Shown: positions 1 through 13,800 of the stretch, piece after piece | How positions within the stretch are numbered: the first letter of the stretch is position 1 | Layout of the letters: every line of letters starts with the position of its first letter | Assembly (NCBI GenBank): GCA_032358165.1 | Contig: JAALGY010000012.1 | Location: forward strand, 310,001-374,000 | DNA from: Diplosphaera chodatii | Lineage: Eukaryota > Chlorophyta > Trebouxiophyceae > Prasiolales > Stichococcaceae | Direction: 5' to 3' | Length of the DNA stretch: 64,000 bases | Notes under the pieces: generated by a model | Told to the model about the DNA's origin: nothing | What the model saw: the letters and a program-made list of their open reading frames with translations, nothing else | Database searches by the model: none | Position numbers and translations under genes: made by a program

Positions 1-1851
1 TCGACAGTGCACTGGCGTGACGTGCCTGACTGGCCCGTGCAAAACTTGGCTGACCGCCGCGGTTGGCAGCTGCAAGCAGACAGCACGCCGGTGTCATGAA
101 GGCTTGCTCAATCTTACATGCGACACGCAGCATCGCATCGCAGAACGCACGCCACCCAGTGTCTTTTAGACGTGGCACCCTCGAGGGAGTCGAGAGGGTG
201 ACTCGATCGAGAGACCGAGTGGATCAGGTTCAAGGAGCAACTTGGAGAAGCGATTCGACATGGTGCACTATGGAGAGGTAGTTTCCTGATTAAGCGACGA
301 CGCGAGGAGCATCGCACGCCTATTAAGGCACCTCTGTTGATTGCTGGCAGGGCGGTGCTCAGCTGGCGGGCAGGGAAATCTAGTCCCTTGCACAAGGGGA
401 ATACAATCACTCTTGCAAACTATTACGTTCTATTTCCCTTGCAGCTGGCAAGGGGAATAGAAGAGGGGATGACACGAGGCTGAAGACCATGGTTCCCGTT
501 TTGTCCGATTTGCCTGCGACTTTGCAGCGCTACCGTGGACTTCACATTGCATCTGACGCGCGCGCCGATTCACAAACTCATCTTAAGTGTCTAAGCTACA
601 GCTTGAGACCTACAGCGCGCGTTGCGACTGCGTATAGCCGCTGCACTGATTTATTGCAACGAGGCACTGCCTTGCAAGGAAAGCATAGGTTTGCACAGCG
701 CTGGCAGCCCTGCAGACGCAGCCGACCGCCTCAGGCCTTCATCATTGTTGTTGGAAGCTGCTTGGGTCGTCTGTTCGGTCGCTGACATCGTGCCGCAGCG
801 CATTCACGAGCAGTGCTGAGGTGCCACAGAACAGCGAACCGAGGCGCTAACGCTGTCCAGCACGTTGCGCCGGGGCATCTGAGTCGTGGTCATGCCAGAA
901 GTAGTCCGAGACCGTCCAGACAGCGCTGCCTGCTCTAAACTGGCCGGGGCTGTGCTCTGACGCTCGTCAGCTGAGCGCGGCGCCGCTGGACAAGCGCAGT
1001 ACTTTCAGCGTCCGCGCCACACATCAGAAGGCGTTCACTATATGACGTGACCATTGTCAGCGCGAGCAGCCCTCACACCGAGCCTCAGTCAAGATAGAGG
1101 TGTGTTGTGTCTCTACTGCCGCTGGAAGCATTGCCAGTTCTGCCACGTGAGCTGGCCTACGCTCGCATGCTGCCATATATGAAGCCGATCAACAGCCGAA
1201 AGACATACTGGACGCGGCAGACGGTCGCGCAGCCTCGACATGCCGCACTAATTTATTGCAACGACCTCTACGGGATGTGCCCCAGCATCACAGCGCAAGC
1301 CGGCACCTGCTGCCGGCGAGCTGCCGCATAGGATTCGGCTGTGTATAGCTGCAAGTACTGAATGCGCTCCCGAGGACCAGTGCGCCGCACAACGTCCACA
1401 CTACACGCTACTTCCATTTTGCCAATGGAAATCCTGCGAGTCCCGTCGGACAAAACGGGAACCTTAGAAAGTAGCGGGAACGGAGGTCGTGTCATCCCCT
1501 CTTCTATTCCCCTTGCAGCTGGCACGCCTTTGTTGATTATCTACCTTGCCCGCCATGCTGCCAGCAATCATAGCGCTTGACGGTGCGAGATTTCAAGCAG
1601 TCTTTCTTCTGGACACGCCGTGCGTCCTGTCTCCCATCTCGAACACAGCCGCAAAACACTTGCAGTTGTTTGTTCATAAGCTGTTGCAGTCTTTCGCACG
1701 TTTGCAGCGTTGGCTGCAAACATTGCCATAACGAGCACGTGTTGAACGATCAGTCACGCTTCTGAGGACGCACACCCGCTATTGCCAAGCGGCACAGGAC
1801 CATCGTAGGTCCTGAAGCCAGTCCTGAGCCAGTCAACTGATCTCCCCAAAA
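1..1851. other. upstream region without a recognised gene
   Basis: Short ORFs on both strands overlap one another and none resembles a known family. The stretch contains the inverted-repeat segment listed separately (450-1514) and a TTTATTGCAACGA word repeated directly at about 650 and 1251. The promoter and 5' UTR of the dynein gene should lie at its right end, but I cannot pick out a TATA box or transcription start with confidence. Confidence 0.5.
450..1514. repeat. segment bounded by long inverted repeats (possible MITE-like element)
   Basis: Positions 450-477 recur as an exact 28-base reverse complement at 1487-1514. A second block, 491-508, is the exact reverse complement of 1446-1463. 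Weaker inverted similarity (a GATTGCTGGCAG word) continues outwards to about 340 and 1570. The roughly 1 kb interior has no convincing ORF. This architecture suits a non-autonomous DNA transposon or foldback element. I see no clear target-site duplication, so the true ends are uncertain. Confidence 0.5.
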
Positions 1852-4800
1852 ATGGAGTCTGGTGGAGACGTGAGGGAAACCAGCAAACTCGTTAGCAGGA
1901 TCAGCTCAGAACATGGATATGATGCGACAACAGCAGAGTGTTGCTCAAGCACCCATGATGGCCGCCTCGACCAGCTACGACACATGATTCTGGCGTTTTG
2001 CGACAATAGCCAGGCCAACGGCGAATCAACAGCAGAGAAGTGTGGCTGCATTGGCTGCTTTGTAGCTCATGACAGCAAAGTATGATCCATACTTATGCCC
2101 TTCTGTACAATGAGTTGCGTTTCACGGAGAACGCAGGGCAACCATGACGCATTTCCTTGATGACCCTACGGTGCAACTATTGCTGGTCGTCCTGCCTGGT
2201 AAAGACGGCAAGCTGGTGCGCGTCTGACGGCGCCATGGCAATGAACATCGCGACATGATGAGCTTCGCTGCAACTGTGCCAATAGCTATGGAAGCAATGT
2301 AGACAAAACCTGACATGGTTGCCTGTCCAAATAGCAAGTCACGCTCGACCTGCTACCACCGGATACTGGCAAACGACTGCTATACATTGTCAAGTGTCGG
2401 CCTGTCTCCGTACACGAAGACAGTTTCGAGACTGACGTGAGCTTGAATGAGCCAATGGCCAGCAAGTTGTTCAGTTGTTCAAGTTGTCTATGAATCCTAA
2501 GCCATGAATCCTAAGCCAGTTGGAGTGTGTTGCTAGATAATTGTTGGCGAATTGAGTGATGCCCTGATGGAGCAACTTGTGGCAATTTCGGCCGAGGTAT
2601 TGCTGCCAGTCATGGCACATGACACAGGAATGAACCATCTCACGCAAGAGGCAAGATCTATATTGTTCTCAAACATCCAGCGATTTATAGCTAATGGTGA
2701 GTAGGATAATATGCTCCAATTGCTGGATGGACCAATAGTGCACGCACTTGCACTTGCCACAATAAGCATTTGCCGACTGGAAATGGCGGTCGTTATTTGA
2801 TCACACCCGAGACATGTGTCTAGCATCGTCTGGCGTTCTGGGAGCATTTACGTGCTACACAAATACGTAGTACACAATGTAGTACAACATTCGTCTCTTC
2901 TAAGGCGCTCATTGACTGGTTGTCAAAATATGCAGCCACAGTTTTCCAAGGTCTTGCCCGTGGTGAAATTCTGCTGCCTTTGCCGCGCCTTGACAACACA
3001 GTACCGGTAAATATCCATAAAATATGCTTTCTGTGCATATTTGTTTTGCAAGTGCACGTTATACAGAAATAGGGCGACTCTGGGTTGTTGTCCGCAGGAT
3101 GCACCTGCATATGAAACCTTCAATACGCAAGGTACCCTAGAAAGCATGGTCGCGACTTGGAGGCAACAAGTTCACTATGTACTTCATGGCAGCAGACCGG
3201 TTGTGATGGTGCGGGTAGTACTCTCTCGTGAAGAGACTCTGCTACTCATCGCGTTTCTCCCAGAGATTCAAGCAGCCTTGTAATGACCATGCTTGTCGAT
3301 ATCACACTGTTCGGTACATTACGTCTCGTTCATGGTGCTCATGGCTGCAGGATGGTATTGCAAAGGACCTGAGTCCAAGAATGTGGTGCGAACACCTTGA
3401 GCGCCTGCTTTGCACTCGTGATCAGCTGATGTCGTCTGCAGCGCAACATGTCATCACCTGCTTACAAGCTTTCAGAAGCACGATGTTGCCGGCATTCAAC
3501 AGGTGAGTCCTGCTGATGACCTAGCTATGGCAAGGCTACCTCTCGTCGGTGTTGTGCACGCCTCCTTGAGATTCGTTTAGAAAGTACATCTCAGATGCAT
3601 AATTATGGCAAGCCGGGAGATCGATCAGGCTATTAATCTTGTTCCGAGCAAAAAAGTTTGCAAGCGGGCCTCTCGCCGCTACTCTGATGACACTGAGCAA
3701 TAGTGGCGATACATATGGGAACACATGGGTGTCGCAAATTACCTAGAAATAATAGAAATGAAAGCATGCGAGAAGCTTGAATATGAGCAGTGGCATGTGA
3801 TGTTGATGCATCTCCCTACCCATACGCCATACCGTGATTGATCCTGAATGCACTGTAACAGTCCCGGCTTACGTACGGTATGACGGGAGAACAAGCGCCA
3901 TCAGATGTATGGTGGCAATGCGCAAGTTGAACATATTTTCTGCATAACTCCACATCAGCACGCTCGCATCTCACATAGCCTGATTATAGTCGTGTGGAAC
4001 ACCAGTGTTCACGTGGGCATGTAAGCGGCAATATGTGAGTGGCACACTTTGCATGGTACCTCCTTGCAGCACAGCCACAAGTGTAGTTTGACAGCATTGA
4101 CTTTCAGGGGTTGCCAGTGCTGCAAAGCTTTGACATGCATGGGTTTTGTTTGGCTATGGTTCTTAGTTACTGCAGTCATGTTTACCATCTTGCCTCCCGT
4201 ATAGCCTACTGAGTAAGTGAGTATGGCCTGTAACATGTATCTGCCACATGACAACCTCTGCACTGTTATGGTTTTCCTCTTCGTGTGCAACGAATGGGTT
4301 CCTAACGGTCTCAAAGCTTTCGTTTGTCATCCCTAGAAGAGACGGTGCATCACGCCTACGTAGAAATACTCCATGTGCAGCACGGGAGTGACATACAAAC
4401 TCTCAATGTGGAAACGTCCAAGAATGGTGCTGATGTGCATGTTGATACTGCTGCCACCATGACAGCAGCGTAGTGCCAGTTGTGCACATTCAACACAAGA
4501 CATCGTAAGGTGTGTAGTCGGAAAAGCTGAAACGGACACAGCATGTGCGTCTCAACATGGCGGTTGACGGTATCTTGGAAGCACAACGGTCACCATTTGC
4601 AGCTTTTTCACGTTCTTTCAAGAAGCAGCCACACGTAGATGAGCACCTATTATGAAATTGGTGGCAACTGATGGTGCTGGAATCCCATGCTCTGTCATCA
4701 TCAGCTGTTTAAACGTGAGCCTGCACACTCCACCAGTAAATTCGAGGCACTCAACTAATCCAAGCTCACTTGGTGCACTGTGCATGCAAAATCTACTACG

Positions 4801-7800
4801 CATCGTGCATTGCGTTGAGCTGTGCATGGCATTGCAGTATGCTTGCCAGGCAATGTCAACTGCTCACTTGAAGCCATGTCTAGTGTGATGTGCCGGATGC
4901 ACCTTGAGCACCATCACTGATTGTGCATGGCACGCACGAACTGCTTGCTGCGGATGTAATTGCGGTGTTGTTTGGGCTTGCTGCTCTTACTACCATTGGC
5001 GCACTGATTCTGATACTGTCAGGAAGCTTCGTGAGCAGGTAGATCCTTACATATCCTCAACTCAGGGGAAGTAGCATCGCAAATCACTTCGAGCTACTCA
5101 ACAACTGTTCTGACTGACGCAAGGAGGTTGCGCTTCCCAAAATGTTGGAACCACCAACCCTGAAAGCGAACGGTATGCAAAGTCTGATATAATTCTCGTG
5201 GTTTAGCTAGCTGGAACACCGTGGAAGCATGGTAACGAAGTGCGCAGCATAGTTTGTAAGGCCTGGTGGAGTGGTCTTATGTATGGCAGCTGCATGATGG
5301 TGAAGGCCTGATTTGGCATATACATTGCAGTCGTGCATGCAAGTACAACGTTTAAGCATGCCGAGCAGCGGTCTGCCGAGTATTCCCAGTGCAGCATCTA
5401 TCACCAGAGTTTGTACACCCAACCTACATAACCCATGGCTGGATATCTGCGACAGAATCATTTTTTGATTCTACACTGGTCAACATGGTCTCATCTGCCA
5501 ACCCTAGGCCATCCAACGAAGCGCTCAAAGCACGTGGAACAATTGTTGTGCGCAGGATGGCTCAGGAGGTGGAAATGGCAATATCAATATGTGTGAACAC
5601 TATCCGTCTTTTAGAGCCATTGCAGCGTTACATGGCAAACATCAGGCTTGCAACCGGAATCAGTCAGCTTCACCAGCATTGCACGTGAGCAAAGCTGATG
5701 CAGGTTCATTGCTTACAGTTGTCAGATGCGATGGACACAATTGTGTTGTGTATGCAGCTCGATGTGGCATGCACTTGCGCTCAGCTGGCGTCAAGTATCA
5801 AAAAGGCCGACGTATGTAAGTATAACAGTGGTGATGCGAGCTTCTTGTGAAGCTTTTGCCACGTGCACCCAAGGAATCCTTCAAGGTGATATACATCTGA
5901 AGGCAGAGAGCGTGAGACCTGCGGAGTACATGAATGAGGCCTGCTAGACGATACACCGTTGCAAGCAGGAATAAACAACCAATCGGACCCCTTGGAGGCG
6001 TGCATGAAAATTCGACTCGTCAAACAATCAATAGAGACACTTCTTGATGACTATGCTGGAATGCAGTACGTTGTTGACCCCTCTTACGTGCTCGTGTATG
6101 GTCGCCATCTTGTGTGTGACTGGTCATTGATTATTGGACGACACTGTTATGTGCAGACAGCGAATGGCTGATTGTTTTGATGGTGACGACTGGCCTCAGT
6201 CGTCCGCTGATGCAAGCTTTGCGGCACTCAGAACTTGCAACACATATTTAGATGGTTTGCTTTTCGTCTTCGACTCTGCTGCTGCTTATCAGAAATGTGA
6301 ACGAATCGACATCGGAGGATCCAAGGCAAATGTTTGTTATGCACAACCGTACCCTCTAACTTGGTGATATCTTGGTGTATTCGAGTTTGAAAGCGCACTT
6401 CACTGATACGTCACAAATACCTGCACAGGGTGCCACTCTGACAGCAGGTCTTCAGGAGGTTCACAACGAGTTCACAACGCTCCTGCAGAGAACATTCGAC
6501 GATCTGCCCGACAGGTCATACACGTTATCAGGGCCAAGCTCCTCCTGGCAGCAAAACTATGAAGTGTTCAAGTCACGCATGGTCGACTTGGACGCTCGTG
6601 TGGAACATGTCGTTATAGAGGTAGATGTATATTTGCTGATGAAATGCTTCAAATCGACGGTGTTGCTTGTCACTTAACCCACGCTACATGCAGTTCAATG
6701 TGTTTTCTGTAGGCACTTCAATGCAGCTGCGCCCTGTCCGAGAGTTGCGGCTTGCTTGATGCTCTTGGGCGGGACATGATTTTGCGCTTGTCTAGCCGTC
6801 GAACATTTGAAATTTGCCTTACTGATATGATGGCGAAGGTGGCTGTCGGCATAATGAAGGCAAGTTGGTTGAACCTACATACCGTTCTGAGTCACCAGCA
6901 GCATGAGAAGGCGCCAACATATGCTCTCTCTCTCTCTCCTTATGGTGCCGCTCTAAACATTTTCGTCGTGATGATAAGCCTGCAGATTGCATCATTGACT
7001 CTGACATTTTGCTACCTTGTGTACGTTGGCAGCAACGCCAATAATTTGTATGCAATGCAAAGCTTTCGTAGGCTTATTTAGGACGCAAGGCCGTAAGGCT
7101 TGCATGTCCTGAAACACGTTTTGCACGAGTCTTGCATCAGTACCACCTGGCGATCGAGATGCTCCCGCATAGCTTTAGGAATTACCTCCTTGTCTGTTCA
7201 CCCGGTAGTGCATGCGCTTGAACTCGAGCAACTGCTTTATTCATCTCCAGGCTGTCAAGATGTATTCACATGGGGAACATGTTCTGCCAACGGCCCTAAA
7301 CACACCATGTCTTACGGGTACGCTTGCGTGCTTGAGCAACTTGTACAGTCGCTTGACAGGTGATGATGATGAGTGCAAAATCTGCGCCTATAATAATGCT
7401 GGATGCCATCCATGTGGTTATCACGCACCATGCAGAACTAAAATGTACACAGATGTCTGTGGTTACGATCAAAGGCTCATTGCATGCAGCTCTCATACGA
7501 CAAGCAGAGACTTTGATGGTGGCGATGCCGAATCATCTTGATGGATTCAATGTAATTGCAAAAGCTAAGAAACAACTGGACGGTATCTCCAAGCGCAAGG
7601 CTGAGGTCATGGCAAGGTGGAAGACCATGAATACCCAGCTTTCTGAAGCTGCATTGACGCAAAATATACTTAGGCAAGCCACCACTGCATCCGGATTGCA
7701 CGTGTGGAACTGCTCACCTGCACATGCTGCTCGCACATCAGCAGATCAACGGCTACACCTTTTGAGTTCACTGCACCATAGCCCTGGTGATGCCGCCAGC

Positions 7801-10800
7801 GTGCCTCACTCTACACTCCTCGTGTGCATGCTACTCTTGTGAGCAGGTGGCAGCTTGACGAGGCAAACGGATTACAAACAATCCACCCTAACTTCTCCCC
7901 GGTGTTGTCTGCGACATTACATGAACTGAGCCACTTGGATACCAAGTCTGTGATAAACATGTCCAGCGCAATACCACCGACTATACTTGCTGTGGCTGCG
8001 CGAGGTGAATCTTTCAGGACTCAGGCAAGTTGGTATGACCTTGTGCCATTGAAATGTCTAAAACGTGACATGAGCCACGTATCAACAGCCTGCAAAACCT
8101 GCGGTTGAACGTCATTCAAATGCAACTTCAACATCATCAGCTTTGACCCACATAAACTATACGTTGTGACTACTCGAAACCTAGCAGCTTCCAAAACTTA
8201 CAGGTTGCAGAACTGGACACTGTGTGTGTAATATGGAATCACCTTCAGTGTGGTCTCCTGCCTGTGGAGCGAAGGCTGGTTGCTGAAAAGCTCAACTTTG
8301 TGGGGTCCTGGTTAAACAAAGGAGCCGAGGTAATGCTCGACACAGCGTCCTCCTCTTACACGCACAGTATAGCCCGTGGGCAACTAGAGCACGACAACTT
8401 TGACTGTAATGTTGCAAAATGTATGCGGTTGATGAAGCGGGAACACGTGCCCGTCTCTGAGACATGGGTCACATAAATGAACACTTGCGTGTCGAAGTTG
8501 TCTAGACCACACGGCTGTCAGCAAACTACACGCACATTAGTTGGCTGACGAGACTACATGGCAGCGGTACCATTTATGTAAAACTTTTCTCGGCATGAAC
8601 GGATGTTGTACCCCCTGCTGCATGGGAGAGAGGGGGGGAAGTCTGCGCAGAACATATGTACCACGCCAGTCACCACTGATAACGTCCTGCTTACCGCAAC
8701 TCCCTGCCGGGCTACAGTGCAGATGGTTGTGCTTTCGTACAAGGCTGTTGTGCACCTGTCTAGTGGGAGTGTGGCGCTGAGCAAAGGCAGTCAAGATGCA
8801 GCTCGCTTTCCTGCATGGCTGCACATGTTTCACTGTTGGTCGGATGTCCTTGCTACGTATGTGGCCCACCTCACCCCAAAGCTGTCTCATCACATTGAAA
8901 GACGACATGTACAAGTGTCCCATTAGTGTGGACAACGTCGCTAAGGAAGACATTATATGCCTTCCTTGATTCTACATTGCATTGCAGGGGAGCAACGTAC
9001 AAATCTTGAGCGTGTTCGATATAACATTATACCTCATGCATGTACGTTGATACAGGGAACACACCTAGGCTCATTTGCCATGTCTGATGTCATGATTACT
9101 CTTGCTCTAGCAACCAGAACAGCGGGAACCCCCTAGGCATCAGAGTTGTTTGCATGTCGGGATTGCCAGCCTAGGTTTCAGCGCACAGCAGAGTAGATGC
9201 ACCCCCGTATGAACGCCTCTGAATAACGATATAAAACTTGCACTCTTGGTGGGCGTGGTAAGGTCGTGACATTGTCAATGCAATGTGTCAGGCCCTTGTG
9301 TGGAGCTCACATAATGTGGATGAGTACGTGTTGACTGTTGCAACGGCGTCCCAAAATATAAAAAAGGTGCTCGAGCTGGTCAGACAGAATCTCATGTCGA
9401 TTCTGGGGATTGTGAACAGCTGGTGTGAAGCACTCAGACTTGAGCGCAAAGACAGCAAGGTGATCGGAAAAATGGCATAAATACTGCTTATCTATGACTA
9501 TGTTGCACCTTTCATTACTGAAACTTTGAAACTTTGTACCCCATAGAGAATAGAATGCCGACAACGTCCATGCTGACACGTAGGTGTACAGCGTTGGAGA
9601 CCTGGCGCGCAGAGCCCTCCATCTCCGTGCACATCTTGGAATGACCATTACAACCGGTGTTGCTGAAATTAGTGCCCTTTCGGAAGCTTCACGTCTGCTT
9701 GTTGGAGCAAGTCCGACATCCCTGGTCTGGCGTGACTACCTGAGCTACTTGGACGATCAAATCTTTGACGGACTGATCGGCGTGTGTCTCAACCTACGGC
9801 ACAGCGTACAGCTGCATGTACGTCACTGGATATGGACGAGCCAGCCTTTAATATGTTTGCCTGCACACACTTTGTATCAGTCTTTGTACACTCATTATTC
9901 GTGATCTGCATGATTATCATATTGAGTTACGTTCGTCAGAAGTGTATGAAGTAGTTCGAGGAACGATAACTTTTATATCAAAGGTGCCCGCATTTGCAGA
10001 TGCAACCGTCTTTACCTGATGCACCTCTGCTGGTTCTCACCATGGCTTGCCAGCTTCAAGAAATGCAAGGGGAACCATCCCCGCAATTCGAGTCGCATCC
10101 GAGAAGTGGTCAAGATGTTGCCCAGATACATGCTACACAGCTTCAAATAGACATAAAACCCAACGAGGAGCATGTAGTGAAGTGCATCCGAATTTGGACA
10201 CTGCGGTTGCTTGATGCGCTCGAAGGTCTTGAGCTTCTTGCCAAATATGGAGGTGCGTCTTGCACGGTGCTTACAGTAAAGACAATCCCTCCGTTGCGGT
10301 TACACTACAAGCTTTCTGCCTGATGCCATCAGAGACGCACACAACTCGCATCCTGCAACAATCTGAGATGCAACAGCTGGATGTACGTGTTCTGAAAAGT
10401 GTCAGCACGATGTTTCATGGATGCCGTGAAGTTCATCAAAGTGTTGAAAAATTTCACTTCTTATCTCCTTGTGATTTTGCAAAAGTATATCAGGTACTGC
10501 ACATGAAGAGCATCCTACCCATCCTTGTTTTAACACATGGATGATAACACATGGATGAACGAGCTGTCTTTTGACATGCAAACAGAGCATGCACGTCAGG
10601 GTTCGCGAAGTGAGCATGGGGACTGTCCTGGACATACCTTCTTTGGTTGAATCTCTTGAGTTGGACATCGCCAAATACGACACGATCCTACATGCTGTGC
10701 GCAGTATGCTGGATCGCGCAGTAGTGTTTTGTCATGCTGCCGTGCTCATTGTTGCTCACAAGGTGCCGCCAGTTACAGCCACTAAACTACCTGCAATGCT

Positions 10801-13800
10801 TGCAGGCAAGTGGCTTGCCGCCAAATGTGACTGTGGACTTCGTGCAGCTGGATACACAATATGCACGCACATACTTCATGGACTGTTCCAACTTATTCCG
10901 GAACACACTCCTGTTGGCGCTGGAAAGTCATGTGCGCGCCTCCCCCTATTCCAGCCTCTCTATGTGTCGAATAAGCACACAGCTGATATCACGCAGAATT
11001 TTTGTCCTTGTGTCAAAGGCTTTCAAGTATCCTAGAAGTGCAGTCCTGCGACCAGCCTGTCAAATCCAGCTCACGATTGTATTGTGTGTCAACGACTGCT
11101 GTGACACACAGCACATACAACCAACGTCCACCTGAAGCCCGACGGTCCTTAAACATCTGAACAATACAACACACGCACAAAGCCTCGCCCCACTACTGTG
11201 TTCACTGCTTACCTCATATAGAAAACGACAGCTAGACTTCAGCAGATAATCCGACAAACACTTCATAGGCATGGGTCCATGGCAATGCCATGCTGTGCGC
11301 AAATGTGCAAGACTCCTTATGTTGAATTGCCGCAAGAGGAGCAACAAATATATATGTACATGTATATGAAGACCTTGCCGTCAAGATTACAGCTGTACAC
11401 CTCAGTATTCTTGTTGTTTGTTTGAGCTGCTCGTTTGCCTGGTCATACTACATACGGCCAGCAGATGATAGACTTATGTTGCACATGTATGGTGTAAGGG
11501 ACTTAACGGTGTCCCCATGCCAGCTGACATTCAGGGGCCATGCTTGTGCAGGTGATGCAATTTCTGCGCTCCACGCACCAATTCGTGCATTCTGCTGGGC
11601 TGGCACTAGACACACCAGTGGCAAAGGAAGTTGGCGTTGAAACGCCACGTTGTTTGGTTGACCAAGTGCGCCATAGGCTGCGGCAATGATGTGGTCAATG
11701 CATGTGGTGCCCAAGTACTTACAGTTGTGGCGGTTAGCAAGTGCAGACCGACGACGCAGTCGGCGCGAGCGTTGCACGCGAGACAGCTCGTGCTGAAGCC
11801 TCCAAAACCGGGCTATATCACGTGATGGTCGTTATGCAAGACATCCATATGAGAAGTGAGTCAATTGAAGCCGTGCTGAGATTCGCACAAGAGGCAGTCT
11901 TGGTACTAAACAAGTATGACATCAAGGTGATTTGAGATACTTCCGTTAAAGAACTGTTTGCAATTGCTGCATTAGAGTGGATTGGTTGTCATCATGCTTG
12001 AAGCTCGCAGTAAAGCTTGTTGCAGTTGGAGTTGTACATGTAACATCTGAAACTTTCATGCGACGCATGCTCAGCACTAATCTGATTGCTTTTCATTGCG
12101 CAAGATTACGCCGGACATAGCATGTGTTATGGAGACATGCCCTACCGCATGGAAGGCACTCTTGGTGAAGAGTGCTCTCAGGTTTGGTGTCCTTGCCACC
12201 ATGAGGCCACTGAGCTGTCAATCGACTTGCAAGCTGCAATCACGGCAATGTGTGATGATGTGAGCAAGCGGCAGAACTTGCAGGCGTGAGGTGCTTGCCC
12301 CAGTGCAACTACAAGAATGTGTTGAGCTCCAAGCAGCATCCGATACTTTCGGAAAAACTGTAAAGGGATATGCAGAGAGACTTGCAACATTAGCCCCGAA
12401 AGCATTGCCTTTTACGGGGATTCCGACATTTGACGTAAGTGTCCTAGCTTACCATGCACAGCAACGATAGTGGTCACTTCCTGCGATCCCTTGGCCATTC
12501 ACAGTGGGGGAACTGTGGCACTTGACCTTCGCGGGAAACGATCATTGATGGGTTCTGTATACATATGCGAACCATCAGGTACAGGGGGTGATTGACGCGT
12601 TTGGAGTCCTGGATACTCTGCGATTTGGCGAACATGCTGAGCATGCATCCCTAGAAGCCTTGCTGCTACAAAGAAGTCGCCTTATTGCGGATTTTGTTGT
12701 GTTTGGACTTCCTTATGGCGATCACGATGGATTGCGCCGGTGCCAGGTGACGCTTAGTACTTGCATAGTGTCTTTGTGGGATGGTGATGCTACCACATGC
12801 ACGGCACTAAAAAGCTCAAACGGATACAAGGAAAAAATGCACATTTAGGAGGACGTCCGTAACCTGAAGACCATGTGGGACTTGGTAGGCGCCACAATGA
12901 GTCATCTCTTGGACTGTCATACCATCAGATGGCAATCAGCACGACTTGGTGATATTGTTGAGGATGTCGGCAAGCTGACACGCGATCAGAAACGTCACAA
13001 CACCGCCGTACGCTCCATTGAAGGTTACAGGTGTGTTCGAGTGTGCCTCTATCTCTGGGATTGAATATAACCGTCTGTAGCCACAGCGAGCATGACATCA
13101 GCCTTGCAGGGTCATGGAGAGCCATGTTCAGGCAACGTTCGACGCCCTAAAATTGATTCAACAACTCAGGCATCCGGCAATGCAGCCTCGCCATTGGGAG
13201 CATGTCATGAAGGTTGCTCACCTCTGCCTCGACCTTCTGTTGAAGCTGTAAACTGCGTTGTCGTCATTGATGCCAACAAGAGATGGTTGAGGACAAAATG
13301 CAACGCTAGCTGCCTCGACCAAGATGCATTGTACGAAAGAATTGTCCGAATGTTCCTGTATGTATTGAGCACGTACGGACGGTTGGACACGTTTGTAGCT
13401 CGCCAGGACCACTGGCTTGAGCAGCCACTGGACCTACCTGTAATGACAGCACATGACCTTTGCTACGAAAAGCCTATCTAGTGAAACCTTCGCTTGCTGG
13501 CGCGCACTCTTTGACAGCTTACAAAGGGTTCCATGAGTCTTCAAAGAGCTTCATGGTTTTTCTTGCCTCAACGACAGGCTGTTGGCAGATTCCTCGTGCT
13601 CGACACAACGTCTACGCTTGGACATTTGTTGAGCTTGGATCTACACTTGCACTCCGAGATCTGCATGAGCATACTCGAGACTGCCCAGAAGGAAGCTTCT
13701 ATAGAGAGGTCCCTTAGCACTATCCAGGAAGCATGGGCCAAGATGACCCTGTCATTCGACAACCTTCAGGTTACTCAAGGGCACGCTTACCAGACCACAC

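Noticed and set aside
8537..8953. 138-codon minus-strand ORF inside the dynein gene
   Set aside because: Low-complexity-free but without any recognisable domain. It overlaps a long dynein intron and two other open frames, and there is no start context or neighbour to support a gene.
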